From the NCBI GenBank assembly GCA_002399265.1, contig DHDG01000064.1:29346-44905 (forward strand): a DNA stretch of 15,560 nt, in the 5' to 3' direction. Under the pieces are notes generated by a model. That model was not told the DNA's origin. It did not search any database and saw only the letters and a list, made by a program, of their open reading frames with translations. The position numbers were made by a program, and so were the translations under genes. This document shows positions 1 through 7,388 of this stretch, piece by piece. Origin of the DNA: Firmicutes bacterium UBA4882 (GTDB taxonomy: Bacteria; Bacillota; UBA4882). The first letter of the stretch is position 1, and the number at the start of each line of letters is the position of its first letter.

Positions 1-873
1 CCCGAATTGCCACAGTCAATCGCGATCATCGGCGGTGGCGTGGTCGGATGCGAATTTGCCGGGATTTTGGGAGAACTGGGCTGTGAAGTGACGATTATCG
101 AAATGATGCCGTCCCTGCTGCCCGGCATGGATGCCGAAATCAGTAAACAGCTGACATCCTATTTTAAGCGCCGTGGCATTAAAATGCATTTTGGCATTGG
201 CGTTGCCCGTATTGAGAAAGAAGACAACAGCGCGACGGTCATTTTATCGGATGAAGCTGCCACCGCGGTTCAGGCGGATCGCGTTTTGGTGTCCGTCGGC
301 CGGCGTCCGAATATCGCCGGGCTGGATCTTGAAAAGGCAGGGGTGGCGCTTAATGGGCGCGGCCGCATTGTCGTTGATGATCAGATGCGCACCAACGTAC
401 CACATATCTACGCCATTGGCGATGTGAATGATTTCCCGCTGGATTTGGCTCACGTAGCTTCCGCCCAAGGCCTGGCGGCGGTGGCGGGTAAGGCCTTCCA
501 CGGAGAAGTGGTACCTTCGTGTGTCTTTACCAGACCGGAAATCGCCGTGGTTGGTTTGTCAGAAGAAGCTGCGGCAGCTAAGGAGTTTAAAATCAAGACG
601 GGCAAATTCCTATTCCGGGTGCTGGGGAAAGCACAGGCCATGGCTGAAATCGACGGCTTTGTCAAGATTATCGCTGATGCTGAAAGTGAACGTGTGTTGG
701 GAGTACACATTATTGGACCGCACGCCTCCGATTTGATTGGCGAAGCGACCTTGGCAGTGAAGTGGGGTCTGACTCTGGAGCAATTAAGTGAGACGATTCA
801 CGCACATCCCACTTTGCCGGAAGCTATTATGGAAGCTGCCGAAACTGCCATGGGACAGGCCATTCACGGATAA
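1..873 (+). CDS. lpdA: Dihydrolipoamide dehydrogenase (E3), 5' end outside the window
   Basis: This is the E3 flavoprotein that reoxidises lipoyl groups of 2-oxoacid dehydrogenase or glycine cleavage complexes with NAD+, in the cytoplasm. The frame is open from base 1, so only the last 290 residues are present; the family is usually 450-475 residues. The missing part should hold the FAD fold and the redox-active CxxxxC. What is visible begins with the NAD-binding Rossmann motif GGGVVGCEFA (codons about 11-20), followed by the second FAD-contacting motif with IYAIGDV (about 138-144), then the dimerisation domain. Near the C-terminus is HAHPTLPEA, with the His and Glu of the active-site base pair; this separates Lpd from mercuric and glutathione reductases. 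A TTG at 7-9 is not a credible start because it begins inside the Rossmann fold. lipA follows after 63 bases, supporting a lipoate operon. Confidence 0.93.
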   Translation, partial: PELPQSIAIIGGGVVGCEFAGILGELGCEVTIIEMMPSLLPGMDAEISKQLTSYFKRRGIKMHFGIGVARIEKEDNSATVILSDEAATAVQADRVLVSVGRRPNIAGLDLEKAGVALNGRGRIVVDDQMRTNVPHIYAIGDVNDFPLDLAHVASAQGLAAVAGKAFHGEVVPSCVFTRPEIAVVGLSEEAAAAKEFKIKTGKFLFRVLGKAQAMAEIDGFVKIIADAESERVLGVHIIGPHASDLIGEATLAVKWGLTLEQLSETIHAHPTLPEAIMEAAETAMGQAIHG

Positions 874-936
874 GATCGTGGCCGGCAAGTTTCAGGTTTG
901 CGGATTTTATTGAAGTAATAGATTGAGGCGATTTGA

Positions 937-2286
937 TTGAAGCCGACTAGAGAAGCAGTTTTGCCGGTTTCGTATACGATCAACGACACACCAGACGCGG
1001 CATTTCTGGAAAAGTGCAGCATTGCCGGCACGGTTGTTTTCGCAGATCAAAAAGAGCTGTTTGCGATCATTGATCAGATCAGGGCGGGCGAGTCAGCTGA
1101 AGAATGTGCCCGGCGCGCCGCCTGCGAACAGGGTGGGCTGCAGCCGGCGGCCATCCACTCAATGCAAATGCTATTCGGTTTTAGCAGAAAATCTGCAGGT
1201 GAGAACGCAGCTGAGAATACGGATGGGGACGCCGAAGGGGCGATTTGCGGCGTTTATTTCTCGGCGCTGGCCGATCTGAATGATTTGGAGGCGGGCGCTG
1301 CGACGGTGGCGACAGCGGCGGCTGCCACGGCACCTGCGCCTGAGGTAGGCAGTCGCAAGGATGCGCATCTTGCACTTTCGCAGAACGACTTTGCCGCCTT
1401 TTTGAGCCGCACCGCTTCGGAGCGAGCCTTCCGCATTCCGCGTTGGAATAAAGCGTTTTCGCCTTCAGTTCATGGGAGCGCTGTTACCAGACGTGTTCTG
1501 CAGCGCGAACAGCTGCATACTGTTTGCAGCAGCGCCGTCTGTCCGAACCGGGGAGAGTGTCATGCACATGGCACGGCTACCTTCTTGATCTTGGGTAATA
1601 GTTGTACGCGGAACTGCCGTTTTTGCGCAATTGATCATGGCCGTCCGGAGCCTCCGGACCCATCCGAACCGCAAAGACTAGCCCAAGCTGCTCGCGACCT
1701 GGGGTTGCGTCACATCGTGATCACCTCGGTTACCCGCGACGATTTGTCTGACGGAGGCGCCAGCCATTTTGCCGCTTGTATTCATGAAGTCAGGCGGGTT
1801 TTACCACTGGCTACGATTGAAGTGTTACCTTCGGATCTGGGCGGTAACATGGCTGCTCTGGCAGTCATTCTGAAGGCCGGGCCGGATGTTTTTAATCATA
1901 ACATCGAAACCGTCCCGCGCCTTTACAAAACCGTCCAACCTAGTGCCAATTATCGCAGGTCTCTGGATGTTTTGCACTACGCCCGCGAACACGGGCAAGG
2001 GTGCCATGTCAAATCTGGCATGATGGTGGGTCTAGGTGAAACGCCCAGCGAAGTCCGGCAGGCACTGGCCGACCTCAAAGAAGCCGGTTGCGATATGGTG
2101 ACCATCGGCCAATACTTACGTCCGACTTTGGAACATTTGCCGGTAGCAGAATTCGTGTCGCCGGGGCGCTTTGAATATTATGAGAAGATCGGCCGCGAAC
2201 TGGGATTGGCATCGGTTTTTGCCGGTCCTTTGGTGCGCAGCTCTTACCGTGCGGCGGAAGCGGTCATGGCCGCTGCCGGGAAGTGA
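937..2286 (+). CDS. lipA: Lipoyl synthase (radical SAM) with long N-terminal extension
   Basis: LipA inserts two sulfurs into octanoyl groups on E2 or H proteins. The core spans about residues 165-449. It contains the auxiliary cluster motif CX4CX5C (C197, C202, C208), the radical SAM motif CX3CX2C (C223, C227, C230) and the C-terminal RSSY (434-437) that ligates the auxiliary cluster, so all catalytic elements are intact. The start is TTG with a modest GAGGCG site at 924-929. The family is normally about 280-330 residues; here residues 1-160 are extra. They comprise a compact mixed region (about 10-82), an acidic stretch and an Ala/Thr-rich linker (119-136) before the core. An internal start such as the ATG at 1162 cannot be excluded, but the frame is open and free of stops from the TTG. 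It follows lpdA closely and is probably cotranscribed. No lipB or lplA is visible. Confidence 0.92.
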   Translation: MKPTREAVLPVSYTINDTPDAAFLEKCSIAGTVVFADQKELFAIIDQIRAGESAEECARRAACEQGGLQPAAIHSMQMLFGFSRKSAGENAAENTDGDAEGAICGVYFSALADLNDLEAGAATVATAAAATAPAPEVGSRKDAHLALSQNDFAAFLSRTASERAFRIPRWNKAFSPSVHGSAVTRRVLQREQLHTVCSSAVCPNRGECHAHGTATFLILGNSCTRNCRFCAIDHGRPEPPDPSEPQRLAQAARDLGLRHIVITSVTRDDLSDGGASHFAACIHEVRRVLPLATIEVLPSDLGGNMAALAVILKAGPDVFNHNIETVPRLYKTVQPSANYRRSLDVLHYAREHGQGCHVKSGMMVGLGETPSEVRQALADLKEAGCDMVTIGQYLRPTLEHLPVAEFVSPGRFEYYEKIGRELGLASVFAGPLVRSSYRAAEAVMAAAGK

Positions 2287-2312
2287 AACGCTGATACAGT
2301 TGTTTTCATAAT
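2283..2312 (+). promoter_or_regulatory. Possible sigma-A promoter for the 2373 gene
   Basis: A -35-like GTGAAA (2283-2288, 4/6) and a -10-like CATAAT (2307-2312, 5/6) are separated by 18 bases. The element overlaps the lipA stop codon. Initiation about 7 bases after the -10 would fall inside the left arm of the inverted repeat at 2310-2370, so such a transcript could not form the full hairpin. The match is moderate and chance is possible. Confidence 0.3.
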
Positions 2313-2370
2313 AGCCTCCTGTCCTGAATAGACAATTACAGAGAAGATTGTCTGAGGACAGGAGGTTATT
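2310..2370 (+). promoter_or_regulatory. Long inverted repeat holding the RBS of the 2373 gene; terminator or RBS-sequestering leader
   Basis: Bases 2310-2325 pair with 2355-2370 (16 pairs, one of them G·U). After a small asymmetric bulge, 2330-2336 pair with 2347-2353 (7 pairs), closing a 10-base loop. The Shine-Dalgarno AGGAGG (2360-2365), 7 bases before the ATG at 2373, is entirely in the right arm. The hairpin could terminate lpdA-lipA transcription, although the trailing T-run is short and interrupted, or mask the ribosome site in read-through RNA. Pairing is seen directly; function is inferred. Confidence 0.75.
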
Positions 2371-2372
2371 TT

Positions 2373-3326
2373 ATGCGGCGCTTGACGGTGTTGCTGATGG
2401 CGTTGGTATTGGTGACGCTATGTACTGCCGTTGCTGTATCTGCGGCTGACGGCCAGGCTAGAGTGTATTTCGAAATGGAGGATCCCAGCGGGGACGATTA
2501 TGGCCCGGGTACTTATCTCTACCCCCAAAATGAATCCTTTTCTCCATATAGCGGGCTGTTCGACCTGATCCGCTTTAAGGTCTGGAGTGATCTTGAGCAA
2601 AACGACGAGATCATTTTTGATTTGACTTTTGGAGCGATGAGCAATCCCTGGGCAGCTCCGGAAGGATTCATTCATCAGGTAATCAACATTTATGTCGATA
2701 CGACACCGGGTGGAGGTCGTCTGGAGACCTTCAAACCGGGAGCGCTGGTGCGTTTTCCGGCAGATCAGGGCTGGGAAGTTTACGTGCGGGGCGTTGGATG
2801 GCAGGGCAGCGCCTGCTATTATCTTGACACAACCGGGGCAGTTTCAGGAATTCCGGTGTACGCTGCGCTACTGGGTGACGGGCATACTGTCAGATTGCGC
2901 GTCTCACGGCAGCTGATTGGCGAGCCCCAAAAGACTTGGGGTTACTATGTCTTAATCGGTTCCTATGATGGGTTTGGGCCGGACAATTTCCGCACGGTGG
3001 GTAATTCAGTCGGTGAGTGGCATTTTGGGGGTGGCACGGATCAATCCCTCAATCCCAATGTAATCGACATGCTTGCCCAGCGTGGCGGACCGATGCGCCA
3101 GGAAAAACAGCTTTCCGGATATAGCGTTGAAGAAGGCACTGTTACGGTGATTTATCCCATGCGCGAAGGTTCCGGCAGCTTTTTTCCAGTGATCGGCTGG
3201 ATCGCAGGCTTTTTAATAGTAGCGGCTGGTCTGGGCATTCTGGCCGGCCGCTTTGGTCTAATCCGCCGCCTGCCAGTGATCTTCAAGTGGAAAGTGCTCC
3301 CCAACTCAGTCAGAAAGAACGCCTAA
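2373..3326 (+). CDS. Secreted membrane-anchored protein with glucodextranase C-terminal-type domain
   Basis: The 317-residue product has a clear signal peptide (basic MRR, hydrophobic 5-22, likely cleavage after VSA near residue 24). An extracellular beta-rich domain (about 28-262) follows. It opens with EMEDPSGDDYGPGTYLYPQ (35-52), the acidic Gly/Tyr pattern typical of the glucodextranase C-terminal module family (PF09985-like, recalled from the family and not searched). A single transmembrane helix (about 270-294) followed by basic residues (RR, KWK, RK) predicts the body outside and a short cytoplasmic tail. No glycosidase catalytic domain is present, so it is more likely a glycan-binding or accessory protein than an enzyme. 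ATG has a perfect AGGAGG 7 bases upstream, buried in an inverted repeat. It heads the glucan gene group and ends 133 bases before the GT4 start. Confidence 0.75.
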   Translation: MRRLTVLLMALVLVTLCTAVAVSAADGQARVYFEMEDPSGDDYGPGTYLYPQNESFSPYSGLFDLIRFKVWSDLEQNDEIIFDLTFGAMSNPWAAPEGFIHQVINIYVDTTPGGGRLETFKPGALVRFPADQGWEVYVRGVGWQGSACYYLDTTGAVSGIPVYAALLGDGHTVRLRVSRQLIGEPQKTWGYYVLIGSYDGFGPDNFRTVGNSVGEWHFGGGTDQSLNPNVIDMLAQRGGPMRQEKQLSGYSVEEGTVTVIYPMREGSGSFFPVIGWIAGFLIVAAGLGILAGRFGLIRRLPVIFKWKVLPNSVRKNA

Positions 3327-3337
3327 GCGAAAAACGA

Positions 3338-3383
3338 TCCGATGGATGGTCCTCAATCGAGGGTCCGCCCCCAATGAATCGGA
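3338..3383 (+). repeat. Upstream stem-loop in the GT4 leader
   Basis: Bases 3338-3343 pair with 3378-3383 (6 pairs). Inside, 3344-3347 pair with 3363-3366 (one G·U) and 3351-3354 pair with 3359-3362 around a 4-base loop. With the larger hairpin at 3383-3454 this fills most of the 133-base gap, giving a leader with two consecutive structures. The stems are short, so confidence that this folds in vivo is low. Confidence 0.35.
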
Positions 3384-3454
3384 AACACCCCCGCAAGCAT
3401 AGAACCATCGCCAATTGGGAATTGCTAAAGCAGATGGTTTGTGCGGGGGTGTTT
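3383..3454 (+). promoter_or_regulatory. Leader hairpin: intrinsic terminator or attenuator overlapping the GT4 RBS
   Basis: The outer stem is a perfect 12-bp inverted repeat (3383-3394 with 3443-3454) with a GC-rich core. Inside, 3403-3409 pair with 3433-3439 (7 pairs) and 3412-3416 pair with 3420-3424. The right arm runs into TTTTT (3452-3456), the shape of a rho-independent terminator for the 2373 gene. The same arm contains GGGGGTG (3445-3451), the only purine-rich site at proper distance (8 bases) from the TTG start at 3460. It may therefore act as a terminator, a ribosome-site mask, or both. Confidence 0.7.
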
Positions 3455-3459
3455 TTGCT

Positions 3460-4803
3460 TTGAAAATCCTCATGATCAGTTGGGAGTTTCCACCGCGGTC
3501 GGTTGGCGGGATCGCCAGGCATGTGCAGGATTTATCGGAGGCGCTAGTGCGCGGCGGGCATGATGTGACCGTCATAACCGCAGACGCACCGGAAAGCCCG
3601 GAATTTGAAAACGTCCACGGGGTGAAGGTGTGGCGCAACTATGCTGGAACTCCCCAGGCCAGGGACTTCCTGACCTGGGTCATGCAGCTCAATTTCGCAA
3701 TGCTGCAACGCGCCTATCAGCTTCGGGAGAGCGGAGAAAGGTACGACGTCATTCATGTGCACGATTGGCTGGGCGCATATACTGGCAAAGTTCTGAAGCA
3801 TGCCTGGCGGCAGCCTTTAGTCTCCACAATCCATGCTACCGAATGGGGACGCAACAATGGATTGCATAATGATCTGCAGCGGTATATCAGCGATGTCGAG
3901 TGGTGGCTGGCCTACGAATCCTGGCAGGTCATCTGCTGCAGCCAATACATGCGCTCCGAATTAATGGAAGTTTTCCAAATTCCCGGCGACAAGATTAGCA
4001 TCATCCCGAACGGGGTTTATCCGGAAGCCTTTCAAAATGGTCCAGCCGCGGAAGAAGTGCGCTGGCGTTTTGCTGCGCCGGATGAGAAGGTCATTTTTCA
4101 TGTCGGCAGGCTGGTGCGCGAAAAAGGCCTGGATGTATTAATTGACGCACTGCCTTATGTGCTTAGTCAGCGCTCCAACACGAAGTTGATTATTGCCGGT
4201 AAAGGTCCGCATGCGGAATCGCTGGCCAAGCATGCGCGGGCGGCCGGCATCGAGAACCGCATTTATTTCACAGGTTATATCGATGACGCCACCCGCAACG
4301 GCTTATATCGCCTCGCTGATATGGCGGTTTTCCCCAGCCTTTACGAACCGTTTGGCATTGTTGCTTTGGAAGGTATGGCGGCTGGGACGCCAGTCATCGT
4401 CAGCGATTGCGGCGGTATTAGTGAAGTAGTTCAACACCGTGTCAACGGGTTTAAGTTTGCCACCGGGGATCCCAAATCTTTGGCGACACAAATACTTTAT
4501 GTACTGGACCACCCAGCGGAAATGGAGCAGATCAGAATGAACGCTCAGCAGACTGTGATGACGGAATATGACTGGGATAATATTGCTGAAACAACCTTGC
4601 AGACTTACGGCCTGATCATTGATGAGGCTGCAGAAAGCCATTGGAGCCAAAAAAGCATTCTTGACGAGGAGGATTATCTGCCTTATGAGGGACATGGGTT
4701 TATTACCTCGCACCTGCGCTACGGAGAAGTCGGTCCGTATTGGGAAACGGGCAGCGAGGAACTCCCAGGAGTACTGCAGCAGAGGGGGCCAAATGCTCAA
4801 TGA
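3460..4803 (+). CDS. GT4-family glycosyltransferase, glycogen/starch-synthase-like
   Basis: A two-Rossmann (GT-B) retaining glycosyltransferase that most likely transfers glucosyl units from a sugar nucleotide to an alpha-1,4-glucan; donor and acceptor cannot be read from sequence. The N-terminus MKILMISWEFPP with GGIARHV is typical of glycogen-synthase-like GT4 enzymes. The C-terminal domain has HVGRLVREKGLD, GKGP and the EX7E motif EPFGIVALE (E296 and E304), followed by AAGTPVIVSDCGG. The frame is open further upstream to a TTG at 3415, but that start lies inside the leader hairpin and would add residues unlike the family, so TTG 3460 is chosen, giving 447 residues. Residues from about 386 form a 60-residue acidic tail beyond the usual fold. 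The stop overlaps the next start (ATGA), indicating translational coupling to the nucleotidyltransferase fusion. Confidence 0.88.
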   Translation: MKILMISWEFPPRSVGGIARHVQDLSEALVRGGHDVTVITADAPESPEFENVHGVKVWRNYAGTPQARDFLTWVMQLNFAMLQRAYQLRESGERYDVIHVHDWLGAYTGKVLKHAWRQPLVSTIHATEWGRNNGLHNDLQRYISDVEWWLAYESWQVICCSQYMRSELMEVFQIPGDKISIIPNGVYPEAFQNGPAAEEVRWRFAAPDEKVIFHVGRLVREKGLDVLIDALPYVLSQRSNTKLIIAGKGPHAESLAKHARAAGIENRIYFTGYIDDATRNGLYRLADMAVFPSLYEPFGIVALEGMAAGTPVIVSDCGGISEVVQHRVNGFKFATGDPKSLATQILYVLDHPAEMEQIRMNAQQTVMTEYDWDNIAETTLQTYGLIIDEAAESHWSQKSILDEEDYLPYEGHGFITSHLRYGEVGPYWETGSEELPGVLQQRGPNAQ

Positions 4804-7295
4804 AGGCTGTGATTATGGCCGGAGGCAAAGGTACGCGCCTCCGGCCATTAACATGCTGTCTGCCAAAACCAATGGTGCCGATTGCCAACCAGCCAATGAT
4901 GACGCACATCATTAAACTAGTCAAGCAACACGGATTCACCAATGTAACGGCGACGCTTTTTTATTTGCCCGACGCCATTCGCAACTACTTCGGAGACGGG
5001 CGCGACTTTGGACTGGAGCTGAACTATGCGATCGAGGACGTTCCACTCGGTACGGCCGGTAGCGTCAAAAACGCTTGCGGCGCAGCGCTTAAAGATACGC
5101 TCCTCGTAATCAGCGGCGATACCCTGACCGACATTAACCTTGCAGAAGCACTGGAATTCCATCGAAGCAAAGGATCTGCCGCGACGCTGGTCCTGACAAA
5201 AGTGCGTTCGCCTCTGGAGTACGGATTGGTGATCACCGACACGGGTGGCAGAATCCGCCGCTTCCTGGAAAAACCGGGCTGGGGAGAAGTGTTTAGCGAT
5301 TGCGTCAATACCGGCATCTATATCTTAGAGCCCGAGGTGCTTAAGGAGATCCCCGATGGGCAGGTTTTTGACTTTTCCAAGAATCTGTTCCCGGCACTGC
5401 TGAAGAAAAAAGCACCGCTCTACGGATTTTTGGCCAAAGGCTATTGGTCCGATATTGGCAACCTTGATCAATATCGTGAGGCGCAGATCGATATTTTAAG
5501 AGGAAACATTCAGGTGGCCGGTACTCAGGCGGCACCATATCAGCCGGGCGTATGGGTGGGTGAAGGTAGCGAAATCAGCGCGGATGCCATCCTGGCAGGA
5601 CCGGCGTTAATCGGTTCGGGATGCATTGTCAGCGCAGGGGCATTCGTGGGTGAATTCAGCATGATCGGCGACGACGTCCGGATCGAGTCAGGCTCTTCCA
5701 TCAAACGTTCTGTGATTTGGTCAGGCAGCCGGATTGGCGCAGGCAGCGAATTGCGCGGGGTTGTGGCAACCTCCCGAACAACCATCGGGCCACAGGTGGC
5801 AGCGTTTGAAGGTGCCGTAATCGGGGAACGCTCCTATGTTGGGGAAAGGGCAATCATTCGTCCAGGGGTTAAGATCTGGCCTGACAAGCAGATCGAAGCA
5901 GGGGCCATCATCAATGACAGCGTCATTTGGAGTGCGGGTACTGGCAAATCATTGTTCGGCCGGCTGGGTATCAGCGGCACCGCCAATATGGCCATATCTC
6001 CGGAATTCGGGGCCAAAGTGGCGGCGGCGTATGCTTCGCTGCTGCCACGCAGTTCTTCAGCAGTAGTAAGTGCAGACGGTTATCGTGTCTCCCGCATGCT
6101 GAAGAGGGCGGTAATGGCGGGCTTTCTATCGGCTGGCATCAATGTTTACGATCTGGGCAGCCTGACCACGCCGGTGGCCCGCTATGCCATTCGGGCATTG
6201 AATGCGGCGGCCGGGCTTCAAATTAGACTTTCTCCTTATTATCATGATCAGGTGTTGCTGGAGTTCTTAGATCAGGAAGGACTCAACATCAACCGCGCTA
6301 CCGAAAGATCTGTGGAAAACGCCTATTTTTGCGAAGATTTCCCGCGTGCCGCTGTCGAGGATATTGGAGAAGTCGTTTTTGTGCCACGGCTGATCGAAGG
6401 CTATATGGACGGTTTGTTGCGCAGCACCGCAGTTGATCAAATTGCGGCACGCGGTTATAAAATCGTCGTTACCTATGATGCTGGTCATTTATCGATGCTG
6501 TTACCGGGGCTATTCGCCCGCCTGAATTGTGAGATTGTTACCATTCCCCATCGCGAACATGGACCGCGGCCGAAGTCTTTGGATCAAATCCTGGCGGCGC
6601 TGGATGATTTGGCAGGTCTGGTGCGTTCCCATGGGGCTGATCTCGGCATTGTGGTCGATAATAATGCCGAACGACTCATCCTAATCGACGAACAGGGCCG
6701 TCTGGTGCAGGATGAACAGATGCTGGCCCTGGTGTCACTAATCATCTTGAAACAGGGTAATCCGCAAGCCTTGCCGATCCCTGTAACCGCATCACGCGTC
6801 ATTGATCAAATGGCTGACGAATACCACCGATCAGTCATCCGCACGCAGACCAGCCCGCGGTCACAAATGGAACGACTGGCGGAGCAGAAGATTTTCGATG
6901 ATTCAGGCGGTTCAGGCGGGCCGAGTTTTCAGCCCACATTTGACGCCCTAATCTCGCTGGCCAAAATACTGGAAGTAATGACGCGCGATAGCCTTACTTT
7001 GGGACAGTTGGTTGACATGATTCCGCCGATCCATATGTCCAAGCAGACGGCTGATTGCCCCTGGCAGTCTAAGGGGCTGGTAATGCGATCCCTAATCGAA
7101 GAACATAGCAATGACGCCGTGGAAATGATTGATGGTCTCAAGGTTTTCCATGACAACGACTGGGTATTGGTATTGCCTGATTCGGACCAGCCTGTGTTCC
7201 AGGTTTACAGTGAAGCTTCCTCAAAGGAAGAAGCCGATGCACTGGCAGAATTGTATCTCGGGCGCATTGAGAGGCTACAGACCCAATTAAGCTGA
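4800..7295 (+). CDS. Nucleotidyltransferase / beta-helix / phosphohexomutase-like fusion (mannose-1-phosphate guanylyltransferase type)
   Basis: The 831-residue product has three parts. Residues 1-235 are an NTP-transferase domain with AGGKGTRLRPLT (7-18), SGDTLTD (105-111), FLEKP (155-159), NTGIYILEPE (170-179) and GYWSDIGNL (214-222); it should make an NDP-hexose from hexose-1-phosphate. Residues about 250-380 are hexapeptide left-handed beta-helix repeats. Residues about 385-831 are phosphomannomutase-like. In this last part the canonical TASHNP loop is replaced by RLSPYYHD (476-483), the metal loop DGDxDR by DNNAER (620-625), and the phosphate loop by LPDSDQPVFQVY (792-803), so mutase activity is doubtful. 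Fusions of this type occur in many Clostridia. The ATG overlaps the GT4 stop; AGAGGGGG lies 11 bases upstream. An ATG at 4740 is rejected because it adds 20 residues before a perfect family N-terminus. The nucleotide and sugar are inferred. Confidence 0.88.
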   Translation: MKAVIMAGGKGTRLRPLTCCLPKPMVPIANQPMMTHIIKLVKQHGFTNVTATLFYLPDAIRNYFGDGRDFGLELNYAIEDVPLGTAGSVKNACGAALKDTLLVISGDTLTDINLAEALEFHRSKGSAATLVLTKVRSPLEYGLVITDTGGRIRRFLEKPGWGEVFSDCVNTGIYILEPEVLKEIPDGQVFDFSKNLFPALLKKKAPLYGFLAKGYWSDIGNLDQYREAQIDILRGNIQVAGTQAAPYQPGVWVGEGSEISADAILAGPALIGSGCIVSAGAFVGEFSMIGDDVRIESGSSIKRSVIWSGSRIGAGSELRGVVATSRTTIGPQVAAFEGAVIGERSYVGERAIIRPGVKIWPDKQIEAGAIINDSVIWSAGTGKSLFGRLGISGTANMAISPEFGAKVAAAYASLLPRSSSAVVSADGYRVSRMLKRAVMAGFLSAGINVYDLGSLTTPVARYAIRALNAAAGLQIRLSPYYHDQVLLEFLDQEGLNINRATERSVENAYFCEDFPRAAVEDIGEVVFVPRLIEGYMDGLLRSTAVDQIAARGYKIVVTYDAGHLSMLLPGLFARLNCEIVTIPHREHGPRPKSLDQILAALDDLAGLVRSHGADLGIVVDNNAERLILIDEQGRLVQDEQMLALVSLIILKQGNPQALPIPVTASRVIDQMADEYHRSVIRTQTSPRSQMERLAEQKIFDDSGGSGGPSFQPTFDALISLAKILEVMTRDSLTLGQLVDMIPPIHMSKQTADCPWQSKGLVMRSLIEEHSNDAVEMIDGLKVFHDNDWVLVLPDSDQPVFQVYSEASSKEEADALAELYLGRIERLQTQLS

Positions 7296-7324
7296 AGCCA
7301 TGTAAGTTGATGTTGATACGGCGA

Positions 7325-7344
7325 TCATATCCGGTCATATCTGG
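7325..7344. repeat. Tandem 10-bp repeat upstream of the 7389 gene
   Basis: Two adjacent copies of TCATATCYGG (7325-7334 and 7335-7344, differing at one base) lie in the 93-base gap before the TPR-like gene. They would overlap the -35 region of the possible promoter ending in TATACT, so they could be an operator; chance is also possible. Confidence 0.35.
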
Positions 7345-7362
7345 CAGGCCGCGGAATATACT
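7334..7362 (+). promoter_or_regulatory. Weak candidate promoter for the 7389 gene
   Basis: The -10-like TATACT (7357-7362, 5/6) is preceded at 17 bases by a poor -35-like GTCATA (7334-7339, 3/6) that overlaps the tandem repeat. Initiation near 7369 would leave a leader of about 20 bases. The weak -35 would fit an activated promoter, but this is speculative. Confidence 0.25.
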
Positions 7363-7388
7363 CTTAGCAAAAACGAAGTTGGTGCATA

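Noticed and set aside
3415..3459. Upstream TTG start extending the GT4 gene by 15 codons
   Set aside because: It lies in the loop of the leader hairpin, has no ribosome site, and adds residues before a typical family N-terminus at TTG 3460.
3327..3460. Known riboswitch class in the GT4 leader
   Set aside because: Hairpins are clear, but I could not match conserved cores of riboswitch classes such as c-di-GMP or glmS; kept only as an unassigned structured leader.
4740..4799. ATG start adding 20 residues to the nucleotidyltransferase fusion
   Set aside because: The canonical MKAVIMAGGKG start at 4800 overlaps the GT4 stop as ATGA; the extra residues are out-of-frame GT4 sequence.
4303..4800. 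165-codon open frame on the minus strand inside the GT4 gene
   Set aside because: Antisense shadow; the plus-strand frame encodes conserved GT-B motifs over the same bases.
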